Shown piece after piece: positions 48,748-60,525 of a DNA stretch of 64,000 bases. Position numbers and translations under genes: made by a program. This stretch comes from Saccopteryx bilineata. Taxonomy: Eukaryota; Chordata; Mammalia; Chiroptera; Emballonuridae. Position 1 is the first letter of the stretch. The number at the start of each line of letters is the position of its first letter. The stretch lies in contig NC_089490.1 of the NCBI RefSeq assembly GCF_036850765.1, forward strand, positions 295,474,982 through 295,538,981, given 5' to 3'. The notes under the pieces were generated by a model, which did no database searches, was not told the DNA's origin, and worked only from the letters and a program-made list of their open reading frames with translations.

Positions 48748-49085
48748 GTTGGTGCTATAGACTGAGTATTTGTGTTGTCCTAAAAAGCATATGTTGAAAC
48801 TTAATCCCCGATGTGATGGCATTTGGAGGTGGTGTTTTGGGGAGGTAATTAGGCCATGATATTAGTGTCCTTATAAAAGACTCCAGAGAAGATTCTTTAC
48901 CATTTCAACCACATAAGGACAGAACAAGATGGCCAGGACGCAGGTTCTCACCAGACATCAAACTGCTGGTGTCTTGGTCTCAGATTTCCTAGTCTCCAAA
49001 ACAGTGAGTAATAAATACTTCGTGGTTTATAAGCTACTCAGTCTATGATATTTTGTTTTTGCACCTGGAACTGAATAAGATAGTA
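48748..49085 (+). mobile_element. ERVL-MaLR LTR (MLT1/MST-like)
   Basis: 'tgctatagactgagtatttgtg', 'catatgttgaaacttaatcccc', 'atgtgatggcatttggaggtgg', 'ggaggtaattaggccatga', 'gtgtccttataaaag' and 'aacagtgagtaataaatac' are the classic block order. A solo remnant. Confidence 0.85.
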
Positions 49086-49129
49086 GAGTTCAATCAAATT
49101 GTACCTTCACAACTTATCAGATAGATAAA

Positions 49130-49285
49130 GTTGGATAGTTTCCTAACCTGTTTTGCCACCTTTTTCTTCTTTTTTAAAGTTTTTTCCTCCTTATAGGGTT
49201 GTTATGAAGTTTTACAAAACAACTTGGAATAGTCCCTGGCACACTGTAAATGTAATAAAAATGTCAGCCATTATTGGTGCTGCTA
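49130..49285 (+). repeat. MIR SINE fragment
   Basis: 'agtttcctaacctgttttgcc', 'tatagggttgttatgaag' and 'agtccctggcacactgtaaatg' follow forward MIR order through its 3' half. Confidence 0.65.
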
Positions 49286-49289
49286 AAAT

Positions 49290-49976
49290 ACATTGAAGGG
49301 TACATGAACCAGAGAAATGAGAGCTTTGTTTGTTACTTAGTTGTGGATATTTATCTGTTTTTGACTTATGCAGGGAGACGAAGGACTGTAATTGCATAAG
49401 CAAAAGTCAATAATAAGAAGTAACCAGACAAGATTGTTGATACCTCTGTGTATATATCTCTTGACAACTGATATGGCCAACACCAAGTCCCCTTGGTATA
49501 CAACTATGGATTTAACAAAAGTCAATAATTATAGGATACATTCAAAAATATCTGAGTGCAAGAAAGAATAAGCAAGGTGTGAAATCAGAATAGGCACATT
49601 TCAGGTGACCAAAATCGAGACTAATGGCAGCCCATTGGGACTGGAAAGTCCAGAGACAAGTTCACTAAAAGAAATGAAGTCCTGGCAAAAAGCAGCTGAG
49701 TAGAGAGCAATGTGGTAAAGTCTATACACTGGATAAAAGTATCTGTTTATGGTTCAAGAAGCAAACTTAACCCCAATTCTTGTCCTACCTATGACTTAGG
49801 AGGCAGAGAGGAAAGGTAAAGAGAAAACATACCTGTGAGAGAAAGCACCGGAAGGAAAAGCTCACCACATTTCCATTGCTGACTTTGTTTAATTGCCTGC
49901 CAATTAAACCAGCAGGTGCCAGTCTAGTAAACTGTAAATCATAATTACAACTGAAAAATTAATTATAAAATGTTGA
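49290..49976. other. Unassigned sequence
   Basis: Nothing recognised. Confidence 0.5.
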
Positions 49977-50308
49977 GGCCCTGGCTGGTAGCTCAGTGTA
50001 TAGAGTATTGGCCTGGCATATGGACATCCTGGGTTTAATCCCCGGTCATGGCACACAGGAGAAGCAACCATCTACTTCTACTCCCTTCCTCTCCCCCTTC
50101 TTTTCCTTTTCCCTTCCTGCAGCCAGTAGATCAACTGGTTTGAGCATGGCCCAGGGTGCTGTGGATAGCTCCAATGGAGTGTATCATACTTAGGTGCTAA
50201 AAATAGCTCAGTACTTGAACATCAGCTCCAGATGGGGTTGCCAGGTAGATTCCAGTTGAGGTGCATGTGGGAATCTGCCTCACTATCTCTCCTCCTCTCA
50301 CCTGAAGA
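49977..50308 (+). mobile_element. Bat VES/Rhin-1-type SINE, diverged
   Basis: It starts AGGCCCTGGCTGGTAGCTCAG and has a degenerate B-box (GGTTTAATCCC) and the pyrimidine block, with a body carrying several gaps against the young copies. The tail is lost. Older than the copies at 48,237 and 57,373. Confidence 0.88.
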
Positions 50309-50309
50309 T

Positions 50310-52186
50310 AATTTGAGCAATTTAAAGTTAATTTCACTAAGATTATAATTTGAAACATGAACCATTATGAAAGACTTCAGGTAAGGAAATAAAAGAGATA
50401 AATAAGTGCTGACTAATCACTTGGTTCATGTACAAAGTAGGTTCTATAGTTATACACTAATTCTGGAGCCTCCTTACACACTGTAGGTTTTAGTAAAATC
50501 AATATGATCACTCCACATAAATTTCTAATCATGAGGGACACCATTGAAAATTGTGGACATTCCTGCTCTGTAAAGGGAGCCATTTTAAACTATTATGATC
50601 CAAAGACAGATGAACGACATCATTGCAAGCACTCCAGATTTACAGACATCTTTAAACACACAAAGGAGTGAACACTTCTCACTGGTTTGCATGGTGTTCA
50701 TGTCTATATCTGGTTTCATCTTTCTTCTGTCTGTAAATAGTGGTGAAGTATGATTAGTTCTATTCTGAAAGGACCCCTTCAGTCATAGGGCAGGTCCAGA
50801 ATGTGGGTATGGCATTGGCTCTGGAAAATGAGCTTACTATGGTCTAGCATGAGCTAATGCTACCTATATCATTCAAAATGACTGGACCAGTAATGGACGT
50901 GGTGGCTCCAATTAACCTGTTCCATAAATACATTTTAGTGAAGTCAGACCAAAGGAATTAATGGATTTCAATTTCGAAATATTACTTGAAATTGGCCCGG
51001 GAATAGGTTAGAAATACTGCAATTGACCACAAGCACAAAGTCATGAACTAATTATTAAACTGGCACTATAATAAATGAGAAACTACTCCTACCTTCTATT
51101 TCATCATCTATTGAAAGACACAGAGGAGGTGTAATGGCATGTGTATTAAAAAAAAAACAACAACAAAAAACGAGAAGCAACAATATCTTGATATACACAT
51201 TTTGTAAAACATTTATATGCAGTATAATTCCATAATGATTCCAAGGTATAATTGACCTGAAAACCATGTCTAGATTCTTCTTAGTTGTGTTTTTAAATTT
51301 GTTTCACAACACACAAAATATTCAAGAAGTATGAAAATTGAAATTCAGTTTACTACTGTTCTACCCATATAAGCATGGAATGGTTAGATATGATTGAATG
51401 ATCTTGTAGCTGCAAAAATCAATATTCATGGACTTAACAACTATCCTTGTGCATAGTTCTTATAGACTACAGCAAATTAAATATTTCAACAAATTCAGTC
51501 ACGGAGTCCAAAATCAAGTAAAAGCATACTTCTTAGAGTCCAGTGTTAATCTAGGAAAGGAACTAGTTCTAATTCTTTTATGCTAATTTGTTGAAAAAGA
51601 GAGAGAGATAAATTAGTGCTTGTCTAACATTATATCTGGTTCCAATGAGGCACACCCTGCCAGGCTTCCATGACCTCCCATGTGCTGCCCTCAAAGGGAA
51701 CTCCCTCTCTGGTTTTCATTTGGCGGCAACAGTCATAAATAGGAGAATTGTTCTTACTTGATTTTTGTTTGAATTCATAAACTCAGCTTTTTCCTTCCCA
51801 GTCTTAAAATAATTGCAGTATTGAACTCTATCTGACTCAGAATCGTTGGGAAGGTCATGGAATGCCTGGGCACGTCGGCCAACTGACGCTGCTTCCAAGT
51901 AACTCACTCTGCTATTTACTAATTCAGAACTGGAACAACTACAAACTATTTCAAGTTCCGAACCCATAAGCTGTGGAGAGCATTAGAGTGTAAAAGTGCT
52001 CCACGGTGCCCCGATAGTTAGAGATTTCAATTTAGAAGATTGAAGACCCCTAAATTTAAGAAACTGGCAAAGAAATTAAATCAGTCTGCCTGTCTATTCC
52101 CCCAAATTTGTGCCATTTCTGATGTGACGTAGCTTTTGATACAAGAAACTAAAAACACATGAATAAAATCAAATCACTTCTGCTGT
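50310..52186. other. Unassigned sequence
   Basis: No repeat family or exon was recognised. A short A/CAA-rich patch lies at 51,147-51,170. Confidence 0.5.
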
Positions 52187-52202
52187 ATAAAGAATGGAGA
52201 AC

Positions 52203-52382
52203 ACGTTCGAAACCCTGGGCTTGCCTGGTCAAGGCACATATGGGAGTTGATGCTTCCAGCTCCTCCCACCTTCTCTCTCTCTCTCTCTCTCTCTCTTTCT
52301 CCTCTCTCTCTCCTCTCTCTCTCCCTCTCTGTCTCTCTCTCTCCCTTTCTCTCTCCTCTCTAAAATGAATAAATAAAATAAA
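52203..52382 (+). mobile_element. Second-class bat SINE, 5'-truncated
   Basis: It starts inside the B-box region (GTTCGAAACCCTGGGCTTGC) and runs through 'caaggcacatatgggagttg', a long (CT)n stretch, CTCTCTAAAATGAATAAAT and an A-rich tail. A perfect 16 bp target duplication ATAAAGAATGGAGAAC lies at 52,187-52,202 and 52,383-52,398. So the truncation happened at insertion, not later. Confidence 0.95.
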
Positions 52383-52734
52383 ATAAAGAATGGAGAACTA
52401 AAAAGTCAATAAAAGCATCAGACATGCCATAACTAATTGTAACAATCTGTTTCTAATGTTAACCATTTCTAGTTTGCAATTTTTTCAAAGCTGTCATTCT
52501 TAAGATATTTTTTTCCTAACATACTTGTTAGAGTCATACTATGGGGTATTTGCATATTAAATCACTTCATATCTATACTGTACTTCTAATTACTCTGTTT
52601 CTATTATCTGCAAGTCATTATTGAGGGGAAAATATTTCTCACCTTTATAAATACTAAAATAGTTTAAAAAGCAAATAGAAACACTAAACACAAAAACCAA
52701 AGGAAAAAAATATGTATCAATATGACTTTTTAAA

Positions 52735-53215
52735 TTGTGTCTCTGAGTTAACTGTGTCCCCCAGAAAACATTCTGATGTCCAACCTGCATCACCTCAGAA
52801 TGTTACCTTATTTAGAAATAGGATCTTTCTGGAGGTCATCAAGTTAAAATGAGATCATCAGGGTCAGTCCAAATGCAACATGATTGGTGGCCTTAGAGAA
52901 AGGGGAGGCTTGAGCACAGAAGCATACATCCACAGGGAAAAGACTGGGGACACAGAGAGAACTACCTGCGACAGGGTTGGAGTGATGACCTGACCGGCTC
53001 AAGAATGCCAGGGATTGCCTGTAAAGCCCCAGAAGCTAGGAAGAAGCAAGGAAGGATCCTCCTCCAGGTTTTAGGGGGAGCACAGCTCTGCTGACACCTC
53101 AACACCTTGACTTCAGATGTTTAGTCTCCAGACCTACCAAACTATAAATATCTGTTGTTCTAAGTAACCTGTCTATGACATTTTGTTAAAACAGCCTAGG
53201 ACATTCCTATACTTT
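52735..53215 (+). mobile_element. ERVL-MaLR LTR (MLT1-like)
   Basis: 'aactgtgtcccccagaaaacattctgatg', 'ccttatttagaaataggatc', 'ggtcagtccaaatgcaac', 'aggttttagggggagcac', 'ttgacttcagatgtttagtc' and 'atctgttgttctaagtaacc' are in MLT1 order. Confidence 0.75.
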
Positions 53216-54937
53216 CCATTATAAAGCTAGTGTCCTCGGTGTCACTGATGTCCTATAAAGAAATTTTGATTTTTTTTTTACATCTTATTATATACCATTT
53301 CCCTACTGCTTCCCTACTAGGGGGAAGCAGGGGGCGGGGAAGAAGCAGGAATATCACAACACCTAAAAATCATATGGAAAGTATAAACTAGTTATATGTT
53401 TCAGTACAATCATAGGATGCTTAAGATACACAAGTTTTGAAACAAAGCTATCATATTTAAAAGCTTAGACAGGTCCAAATTATAAAATATTATTACCTAG
53501 ATATAGGAAGGATTTTAAACCTCAAAAATTTTACAAGTTGAAGTTGCCAAGAAAGATTAAGACTTAAGTCACGCATAGGTAGAGAAGCTCCTTTTTTTAA
53601 AAAAAAAAAAAAATGCTTTTAGAATCATATCATAGATGTATTAAAAATAGTAAAGTCTAATAAACAGATATGTATATAAAATGTCCTGCAGAAAGCTAAC
53701 AAACTGCGTGAACTTTATCACTTTTAACAAACACCTACGAGTAATTAATTTCACAGAGGAGGAGAACTACCCATTCTTTTCTATCAAAATGAATTCTGTA
53801 TGTTAGCATAACCCTCCTCCCACTTCCATACAATTTTCATGTTTGCAATAATTATAAGGCTGTTCAAGGAGTCTGCTTGCATGCCAAATGATAAAACAAA
53901 GCTCATGTGGGAACAATCCTACAAGGACTTAATTCAGGCTATCACAAGTCAAAGTCACGCTTGATCCTGGCTCCCCAAGGTGCTCACAGGCAACTTTCAA
54001 TGGATTCAAATTATGGGCCAGATCATTAAACGAACTGACTGACTCATTCATTCTTGCTATTAATAAAGAACTCATCTTGGAGATTTTCCGCACGGCTGTA
54101 TGGATAACCTGAATTTATGTGGACCTCAGCAATTCAAAGCCTGAATTCATTTTCCTGAAACAAGCAGAATCTGAAGTTTATTAGCATGGAAAAGAGTTCC
54201 CTTTTCATTAGATTATTCTGAAGTGCTGTCCATTACATAATACGCCACGCATGTGGAACCTTTAGAAGAAAAATTGTGATTGCCACTCAAGGGGGGGGGG
54301 TGTTTCTACGATGTGACAGATTTTATAACTGTGAAGAAGAAAATATCTGCCTGTCTCGGTCTCTTAGGCTTTCAAACATGCTCTTTAAATGAAAGATAAA
54401 GCACACAGAAAACGTCATTACCTGCTTCACTCGCAGATAATTGTTTCTCGTCTTTGGATATGTGCCCCTTTCAGGAGAAGGGTCCTGAACTAAACAGAGC
54501 TAAGCAAGCGGTCAGGGAGGCCCCTCTGCTTTCCTGTTGGATGCCTGAGTCAATTATCTGAAGTATTATATAAATTAGGCAAAAAGAAACATTGACCTAT
54601 ATTTTAATTAATCTTTAAGTAATTTTTTACTTATGCTTTTAATAAATACAAAGGGGGGATTAAATGATTTAAAATTTCTCCCTTCCAAATTTTATTTAGG
54701 GGACACTACTTATAATCTATGGCAGTAAAATGGAATCAAATGAAAATGCTAAGCTTAAATGAAATAATAAAAGGTCAGTTCATGGTCCTTAAAATTGTTT
54801 AAAAATTGAAAAGTTTCTTGGGGGTTTATGGCCTTTTTTTCATACTCTCATTTACTCACATTTAATCCATTTGTTAAGCAATTATTCCTCCAAATATTAG
54901 TCACATCTCAATCAATAGGAGTGTGAAGATAATTATC
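53215..54937. other. Repeat-poor unassigned block
   Basis: No repeat was recognised from about 53,640 to 54,940, one of the cleaner stretches of the window. It contains several homeodomain-type TAATTA/ATTAAT words and a run of 10 G near 54,292. No exon is evident. It is a reasonable place to test for conserved noncoding sequence. Confidence 0.4.
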
Positions 54938-54954
54938 CTCAAATAATTCACTCA

Positions 54955-54962
54955 TGTGTGCG

Positions 54963-55002
<40 letters not shown>
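54955..55002 (+). repeat. (TG)n microsatellite
   Basis: TGTGCGTG variants followed by about 17 perfect TG units, at the tail of the SINE. Confidence 0.96.
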
Positions 55003-55003
<1 letters not shown>

Positions 55004-55180
55004 CAGAGACAGAGAGACAGAGAAAGGGACAGATAGGAACAGACAGGCAGGAAAGGAGAGAGACAAGAAGCATCAATTCTTTGTTGAGGCTCCTTAGTCT
55101 CCTTAGTTGGTCATTGATTGCTTTCTCATATGTGCCATGATGGAGAAGGGGAGGAGCTGCAGCTGAGCGAGTGACCCCTT

Positions 55181-55325
55181 GCTCAAGCCAGTGACCTTTG
55201 GGCTCAAGCCAGCGACCATTGGGTCATGTGTATGATCCCATGCTCAAGCCAGCGATCCTGTGCTCAAGCTGGTAAGCCCATGCTCAAGTCAGATGAGCCC
55301 GTGCTCAAGCCAGCAACCTCAGGAT
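55181..55325 (-). repeat. ~20 bp tandem array inside a SINE
   Basis: The word GCTCAAG begins at 55,181, 55,202, 55,242, 55,262, 55,282 and 55,303: spacings of 20-21 with one degenerate unit between 55,202 and 55,242. About seven units of a 'gctcaagccagcgacc..' repeat. Confidence 0.9.
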
Positions 55326-55405
55326 TTCAAACCTGGGTCCTCTGCGTCCCAGTCCTATGTTCTATCCACTTCACCACAGCCTGGTCAGGCTCAAATAATT
55401 CACTC

Positions 55406-56060
55406 TTAAATGATGTAAACAAATATAGAGGAATAATTTAATACCTTGTGGTAAATGCTGGAAAGAACATACAAAAGTACACATTGGTGGAAACAAAGAG
55501 TGGATCTCAGAATTTCAGTGAGAATATGGCAAAAGAAAAACCATTGACACAATAGGACATAGCTGGTCAGCATCTTGAATCACAAGCAGAAATTCTACAT
55601 GTAGGCAAAAGTAGGAAGGAAGACTTTATTGAAAATGAAACATCATAGCATACAAAATATAACTTCAAATACCTTGACATGCTTAGAACATAATTGCAAG
55701 TTGTATTTTGGGAGAAGAGAAAGATTAGCCACAGAGACAGAAGAAATAGGGGAAATTATGGAAGAATACATGCAGAAGGTAGTGGACCTCCTTTTATTGA
55801 CAGTATGATGTCATCAAAGGGTTTTACCAGGACTTGTCTAATATAAATTCATTATTGAAAATTAACTTGGAAGGTTATATAAAGTTAGTGAACTGAGTAA
55901 TTCTATATGTCTACTTCTTATCTAAAGATCTATAAAATTACTCAAAAAGTTAGTTATGCTAACTAAATCCATAAAACAAAATAAAAACAAACAAAATATG
56001 GCACTAGTGGGCCAGAAATGTAAGAACAGGGATAGAAAACATCAGGAGACCATAATTTGA
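55406..56060. other. Unassigned sequence
   Basis: Nothing recognised. Confidence 0.5.
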
Positions 56061-56064
56061 AGGC

Positions 56065-56480
56065 CGGTGCTTTCATCTGCTAGGACTGACACAACTTAAC
56101 ATTATAGGCAGAGGGGGGAAGCTCAGGGTGAGGAACTGAAACAAAAGAAGTTTATTTTCTCACAACTCTGGAGACAGGGAGCCAAGATCAAGGTGTCAGC
56201 AGGTTTGGCTCCTCCTGAGGCCTCTCTCTCCTTGGCTTGCAAATGACTGCCTTCTAGTTGTGTTCTGAAATGACCTTTTCTCTATGTGCATGTCCTCGGT
56301 GCCCTTCCCTTTTCTTAGAAGGACAATAGTCATATTGAATTAGGCTCTATTTTTATGACTTCATTTAACCTTAATTATCTCTCTGAAAGGCCCTATCTCT
56401 AAATATTCTAAAATAGTTGAGGTTAGCACTGCAACACATAAAAATGGGGGGAGCACAATTAAGTTTAAGAACCTCCAAAA
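56065..56480 (-). mobile_element. ERVL-MaLR LTR (MLT1/MST-like)
   Basis: 'gaagtttattttctcacaactctgg', 'gccaagatcaaggtgtcagcagg', 'atgactgccttctag', 'atttaaccttaattatctc' and 'aaggccctatctctaaatattc' are the reverse complement of the family seen at 48,748. Confidence 0.8.
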
Positions 56481-56856
56481 TAAATACACATTTCTCAAAA
56501 TCATCTAGAGAAATAGAAAAAGAATAATCAGATTACAACAGATTTAGAGATGCCAGGTAAAATTTAGAATGCCCAGTTAATCTATACATTTCAGATAAAT
56601 AATGGATAGTTTTTTAGTATAAGTATGTCTTAAGTTGGATATTGCATGAGACATACTAATAAAAAGTATTTGATATTTCTCTGAAATGGACATTTAACTG
56701 GATGTCCTATTTATTTGCTAAAGCCAGCAACCTTAATTAGATTCCTCATCCACATGGTTATAGTGAATTAATATTGTTAATGTTCTAAGTATGAAATTGT
56801 ATGCCCAGCCAAATTATCATTCAGAAAAACAAATCCTCAAAAAGAATTATTAAAGG

Positions 56857-56973
56857 GACCCTGGCCAGTTGGCTCAGTAGTAGAGGTTGGGCCGTTGTGT
56901 GGATGTTCCAGGTTGATTTCCAGTCAGGACAAACAGGAGAAGCGACCATCTGATTCTCCACCCAACCCTTCTC

Positions 56974-57013
<40 letters not shown>

Positions 57014-57242
57014 TACAGCCATGGCTCAGTTGGGGCAAGTTGGCTCCGGGTGCTGATGATGGCTCCATGGCCTCACCTCAGGTGCTAAAATAGCTCGGTT
57101 GCTGAGCAACAGAGCATTGCTCTAGACAGGCATCACCTCATAGGGGGCTTGCTGGGTAGATCCTGGCCGGGGCACATGCAGGAGTCTGTATCTCTGCCTC
57201 CCTGCTGTTCACTTAAGAAAAGTTTAAAACAAATTTTTTTTT
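56857..57242 (+). mobile_element. Bat VES/Rhin-1-type SINE
   Basis: It starts GACCCTGGCCAGTTGGCTCAG, has a damaged B-box and a (TC)n expansion at about 56,974-57,011, then the body and a T/A tail. The flanks AAAGAATTATTAAAGG (56,841-56,856) and AAAGAATCACTAAAGG (57,243-57,258) are a 16 bp target duplication with two differences. Moderately old. Confidence 0.93.
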
Positions 57243-57372
57243 AAAGAATCACTAAAGGATTTTTGTAGCAAAATAGTTAAATATAAATATTAATAATTTT
57301 AAAATAATAATTTGGAGCTAAAATTAAAGCTATCAATTTGGGAGGTAGAGTTTAGGCAAGAAGTAAGGAATA

Positions 57373-57764
57373 GGCCCTGGCCAGTTGGCTCAGTGGTAGA
57401 GCATCGGCCTGGCGTGCGGGGGACCTGGGTTCGATTCCCAGCCAGGGCACTTAGGAGAAGCGCCCATTTGCTTCTCCACCCCCCCCCTTCCTCTCTGCCT
57501 CTCTCTTCCCCTCCCGCAGCCAAGGCTCCATTGGGGCAAAGATGGCCTGGGCGCTGGGGATGGCTCCTTGGCCTCTGCCCCAGGTGCTAGAGTGGCTCTG
57601 GTCGCGGCAGAGCGATGCCCCGGAGGGGCAGAGCATCGCCCCCTGGTGGGCAGAGCGTCGCCCCTGGTGGGCGTGCCGGGTGGATCCCGGTTGGGCGCAT
57701 GCGGGAGTCTGTCTGACTGTCTCTCCCCGTTTCCAGCTTCAGAAAAATACAAAAAAAAAAAACC
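57373..57764 (+). mobile_element. Bat VES/Rhin-1-type SINE, full length and young-looking
   Basis: It starts GGCCCTGGCCAGTTGGCTCA with a clean B-box GGTTCGATTCC, and has a full body and CAGAAAAATAC plus poly(A). A perfect 12 bp duplication AAGTAAGGAATA lies at 57,361-57,372 and 57,765-57,776. It is very close to the copy at 37,896, so both belong to the youngest layer here. Frames of 80-120 codons across it are artefacts. Confidence 0.96.
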
Positions 57765-58121
57765 AAGTAAGGAATAAAAAGAGTTGCTAAGTTACTCTTT
57801 TATTTACAGGAAGGGCTTAAAAGACTCTAAGTATTAGTAGACAATATATAAATTATATAATAAATAATAAAATGTACTTTTACATATAGCATTAGATTAT
57901 AACTCCTGCTCTCCCCTCACTTATAAATCACTGGCCTCCTTACTGTTCCTTGAATGTCCACACAAAGCGTCACAGCTGGGCTTAGCCTTTGCTTTTCTGT
58001 TGACCTTGAATGCTTATGCTAGATAGCTTCCTTCTTTCACCTCCTTGGGGTCTTTCACAATATACATGCCCTCATTGGATCTTCCTAACCACCTGAAGTA
58101 AAATTACAACATCCTCTAGCA

Positions 58122-58485
58122 CAGGGGTCCCCAAACTTTTTACACAGGGGGCCAGTTCACTGTCCCTCAGACCGTTGGAGGGCCGGACTATAAAAAAAAC
58201 TATGAACAAATCCCTATGCACGCTGCACATATCTTAATTTAAAGGAAAAAAAAAAAACAGGAACAAATACAATATTTAAAATAAAGAACAAGTAAATTTA
58301 AATCAACAAACTGACCAGTATTTCAATGGGAACTATGGGTTTGCTTTTGGCTAATGAGATGGTCAATGTGCTCCTCTCAATGACCACCAATGAAAGAGGT
58401 GCTTCTTCCAGAAGTGTGGTGGGGGCCGGATAAATGGCCTCAGGGGGCCATATGTGGCCCGCGGGCCGTAGTTTGGGGACCCCTG
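58122..58485. mobile_element. hAT MITE with perfect 16 bp ends
   Basis: The left end CAGGGGTCCCCAAACT and the reverse complement of the right end are identical over 16 bp. A perfect 8 bp target duplication CTCTAGCA lies at 58,114-58,121 and 58,486-58,493, the hAT hallmark. At 364 bp it has no transposase, so it was moved by an enzyme made elsewhere. The intact ends and duplication suggest it is younger than the MER-type relics around it. Confidence 0.93.
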
Positions 58486-58493
58486 CTCTAGCA

Positions 58494-60110
58494 GTTCCTA
58501 TATCCCCTTTCCCAAATTTAAATCTTTTCATATCACTTATCATGAACTAGCATAGGGTGTAGTATACAATCTAAGCTTCATGCGGACTGGCACGTAGTAA
58601 GCACTGGGTAAATATTTGTTTAATTGAGTTGTTGATATAAATCAATAGAATTTAATGAACCATTGCATTGGAATATGGTGCTTAAAGGGTTGGAAGTGAT
58701 TAAAAAAAAAAAGAAAAAAAAAAAAAGCCAAAAATAACTGGTTAGGTAACTAGATGTTTTGAGGAGAAACAGGTAATGAAAGAATGATATTAAGTTCAGC
58801 CTTCAGGTAAAGATTTCCAATACACATGGAGATATAAGTCTCTGACTGATGGAAATGTGCTCTGCTAGAAATTTAGATATTGGTGTCATATAAAAATGAC
58901 ATAAAAACATAATTGGGATAAGACTGCCAAATAAGTGCTTATAGACTAAGGAGAGCCAAGGATAGAAACTCTTTACCACAATCTGCATTAGTTACAGTGG
59001 AGAGAGTCAAGGATTACTGAGAGTGATCAGATAGTCAGACAATTAGAGACAGTAGTGTTATGGTCAACAGGAGGGTAAAATTTATAGAAGAAATTATTTA
59101 CTCGAATGCTGTCACAAAATCAAGAAAAAATGAAGAGTGAAATTAGGATTGATTTTGCATATTAATTTCTAGTAATCTTAATATGATTGGGAGATTGCTT
59201 ACAAAAATGGCTCTCATCCTCCGTCCCTCGATTATGGCTTCCTCCCATCAGGATAGGGAGTCTATTTCCTTACCTCTTCTTTTGGTTGGCCTGTGACTGG
59301 TGCTGGAAACATCACTGTGTGAGTTTCAAGCCCAGGCCTGAAGAGGCCTCCACTTCCACTCATGCTTTTGGTATCCTGCATACCAGACACATCAGTGACA
59401 ACAGATGCTTTCGTGAACCTAGCTGCGACTAGAAAAGTTATTCAGATATTCTATAGATTTTTAAAAAATAATAAAGGCATACTATAAATATTTTAAGCCC
59501 CTAAATTCTGAGGTGGCTTGAATGAGGGATAGGGCTATCATTAGGGTTAGGGTTAGGGCTGGAGTTAGAATTAGGTCTAGCAATAATTAATAACATACAC
59601 AGTTAAAGTGGGACTAGTCGCTCTGAAGGAACGCAAGAAATGAATGGAATATAGATTGGAGGATATAGAGACAACAGCGACTGTAAAATACCCCTTGGAA
59701 AACTTGTGTTAAGGAAAGAAAAATGCTACAGTTATGGGAAGAATTTATATTTAATTATTGAGTCTTGAGCTAATGGAGAATGAAAAATATTGGATAAAGG
59801 AGAATGATAAAAGATGAATGATAAAGAAATACCTGGGAGGAGACAGGAAGGAATGAAATCTAGAACACAAATAAAGCAATTAACTTTGGAAGGCAAAGGG
59901 GTTTCTCTTTTCCAGGACTAGAGAAACGAGGGCAAGAACTTTAAAGGGAAGGACTTAAGAGAAAATAAGTTGTGGATGAATGGGAGGGAGTCATGGTGAT
60001 TGATGATCTTTATTTTTTCTGTGAAATACAAGCATAGTGGCAAAATCAACTTCTTTTAAACAGAGCAGTAATAGAATAGTAGGAGAGGGGGAGGAGCGTG
60101 CAAATAGGAC
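58494..60110. other. Unassigned sequence
   Basis: Nothing recognised apart from an L2/MIR-like end near 58,580-58,630 ('ggactggcacgtagtaagcac'), an A-rich run near 58,700, and the short telomere-like repeat listed separately. Confidence 0.45.
59541..59558 (+). repeat. Short interstitial telomere-like repeat (TTAGGG)3
   Basis: Three perfect TTAGGG units, followed by degenerate relatives ('gttagaattagg'). Only 18 bp are perfect, so chance or local slippage are possible. Confidence 0.75.
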
Positions 60111-60116
60111 TTAAAG

Positions 60117-60335
60117 CAGAGTTTCTCAACCTTGGCACTACTTACATTTTGGACTAGACAATTCTTGTTGCAAGAAGCTACCCTAAACATAGGAGACGAT
60201 TTAGCAGCATCCCTGGCCTCCACAAACTCTCTTCCAGTAGGACACCCCTTGACCAGTTGTTACAACTAAAATTGTCTCAGACAACTGCCAAATGTGACCT
60301 GGGGGTAAAATCACCCCCAGTAGAGAATTGGCTTA
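60117..60335. mobile_element. MER20-like hAT-Charlie MITE
   Basis: 'agtttctcaaccttggcactacttacattttgg', 'gcagcatccctggcctcc', 'actgccaaatgtgacctgggggtaaaatcaccccc' and 'gagaattgg' follow MER20 over its full length of about 219 bp. The target duplication is eroded. MER20 copies have been reported to act as enhancers in placental-mammal endometrium; nothing here shows that for this copy. Confidence 0.8.
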
Positions 60336-60525
60336 AGGGAATGAAAGAGTGAGCTAATCAGGGAAACCTTTCAAATTTCTGGGGAGTCACAATCAGTTCC
60401 TAATTAAACAATTTAAATAGATTATGAATATATTCTGAAACATTTTCAAAAATGCATACCTGATGTCACTTGAAAAAAATCTCAAGCTTTAGTAGTACTG
60501 TTTCCATAGTCAACAAAGATAATCC

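Larger units (their letters stand above)
54954..55389 (-). mobile_element. Second-class bat SINE, long form with ~20 bp internal array
   Basis: Reverse-strand copy, 436 bp. The 3' tail has turned into (TG)n (54,955-55,002). Then come a purine-rich block, 'gcatcaattctttgttg', an internal array, and the head ending 'caccacagcctggtcagg'. A perfect 16 bp target duplication CTCAAATAATTCACTC lies at 54,938-54,953 and 55,390-55,405. Same long form as the copy at 5326. Confidence 0.94.

Noticed and set aside
57373..57445. tRNA-like sequence with A and B boxes, possible tRNA gene
   Set aside because: It is the head of a SINE with body, poly(A) and target duplication; no mature tRNA cloverleaf is needed to explain it. 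The same applies to the other SINE heads.
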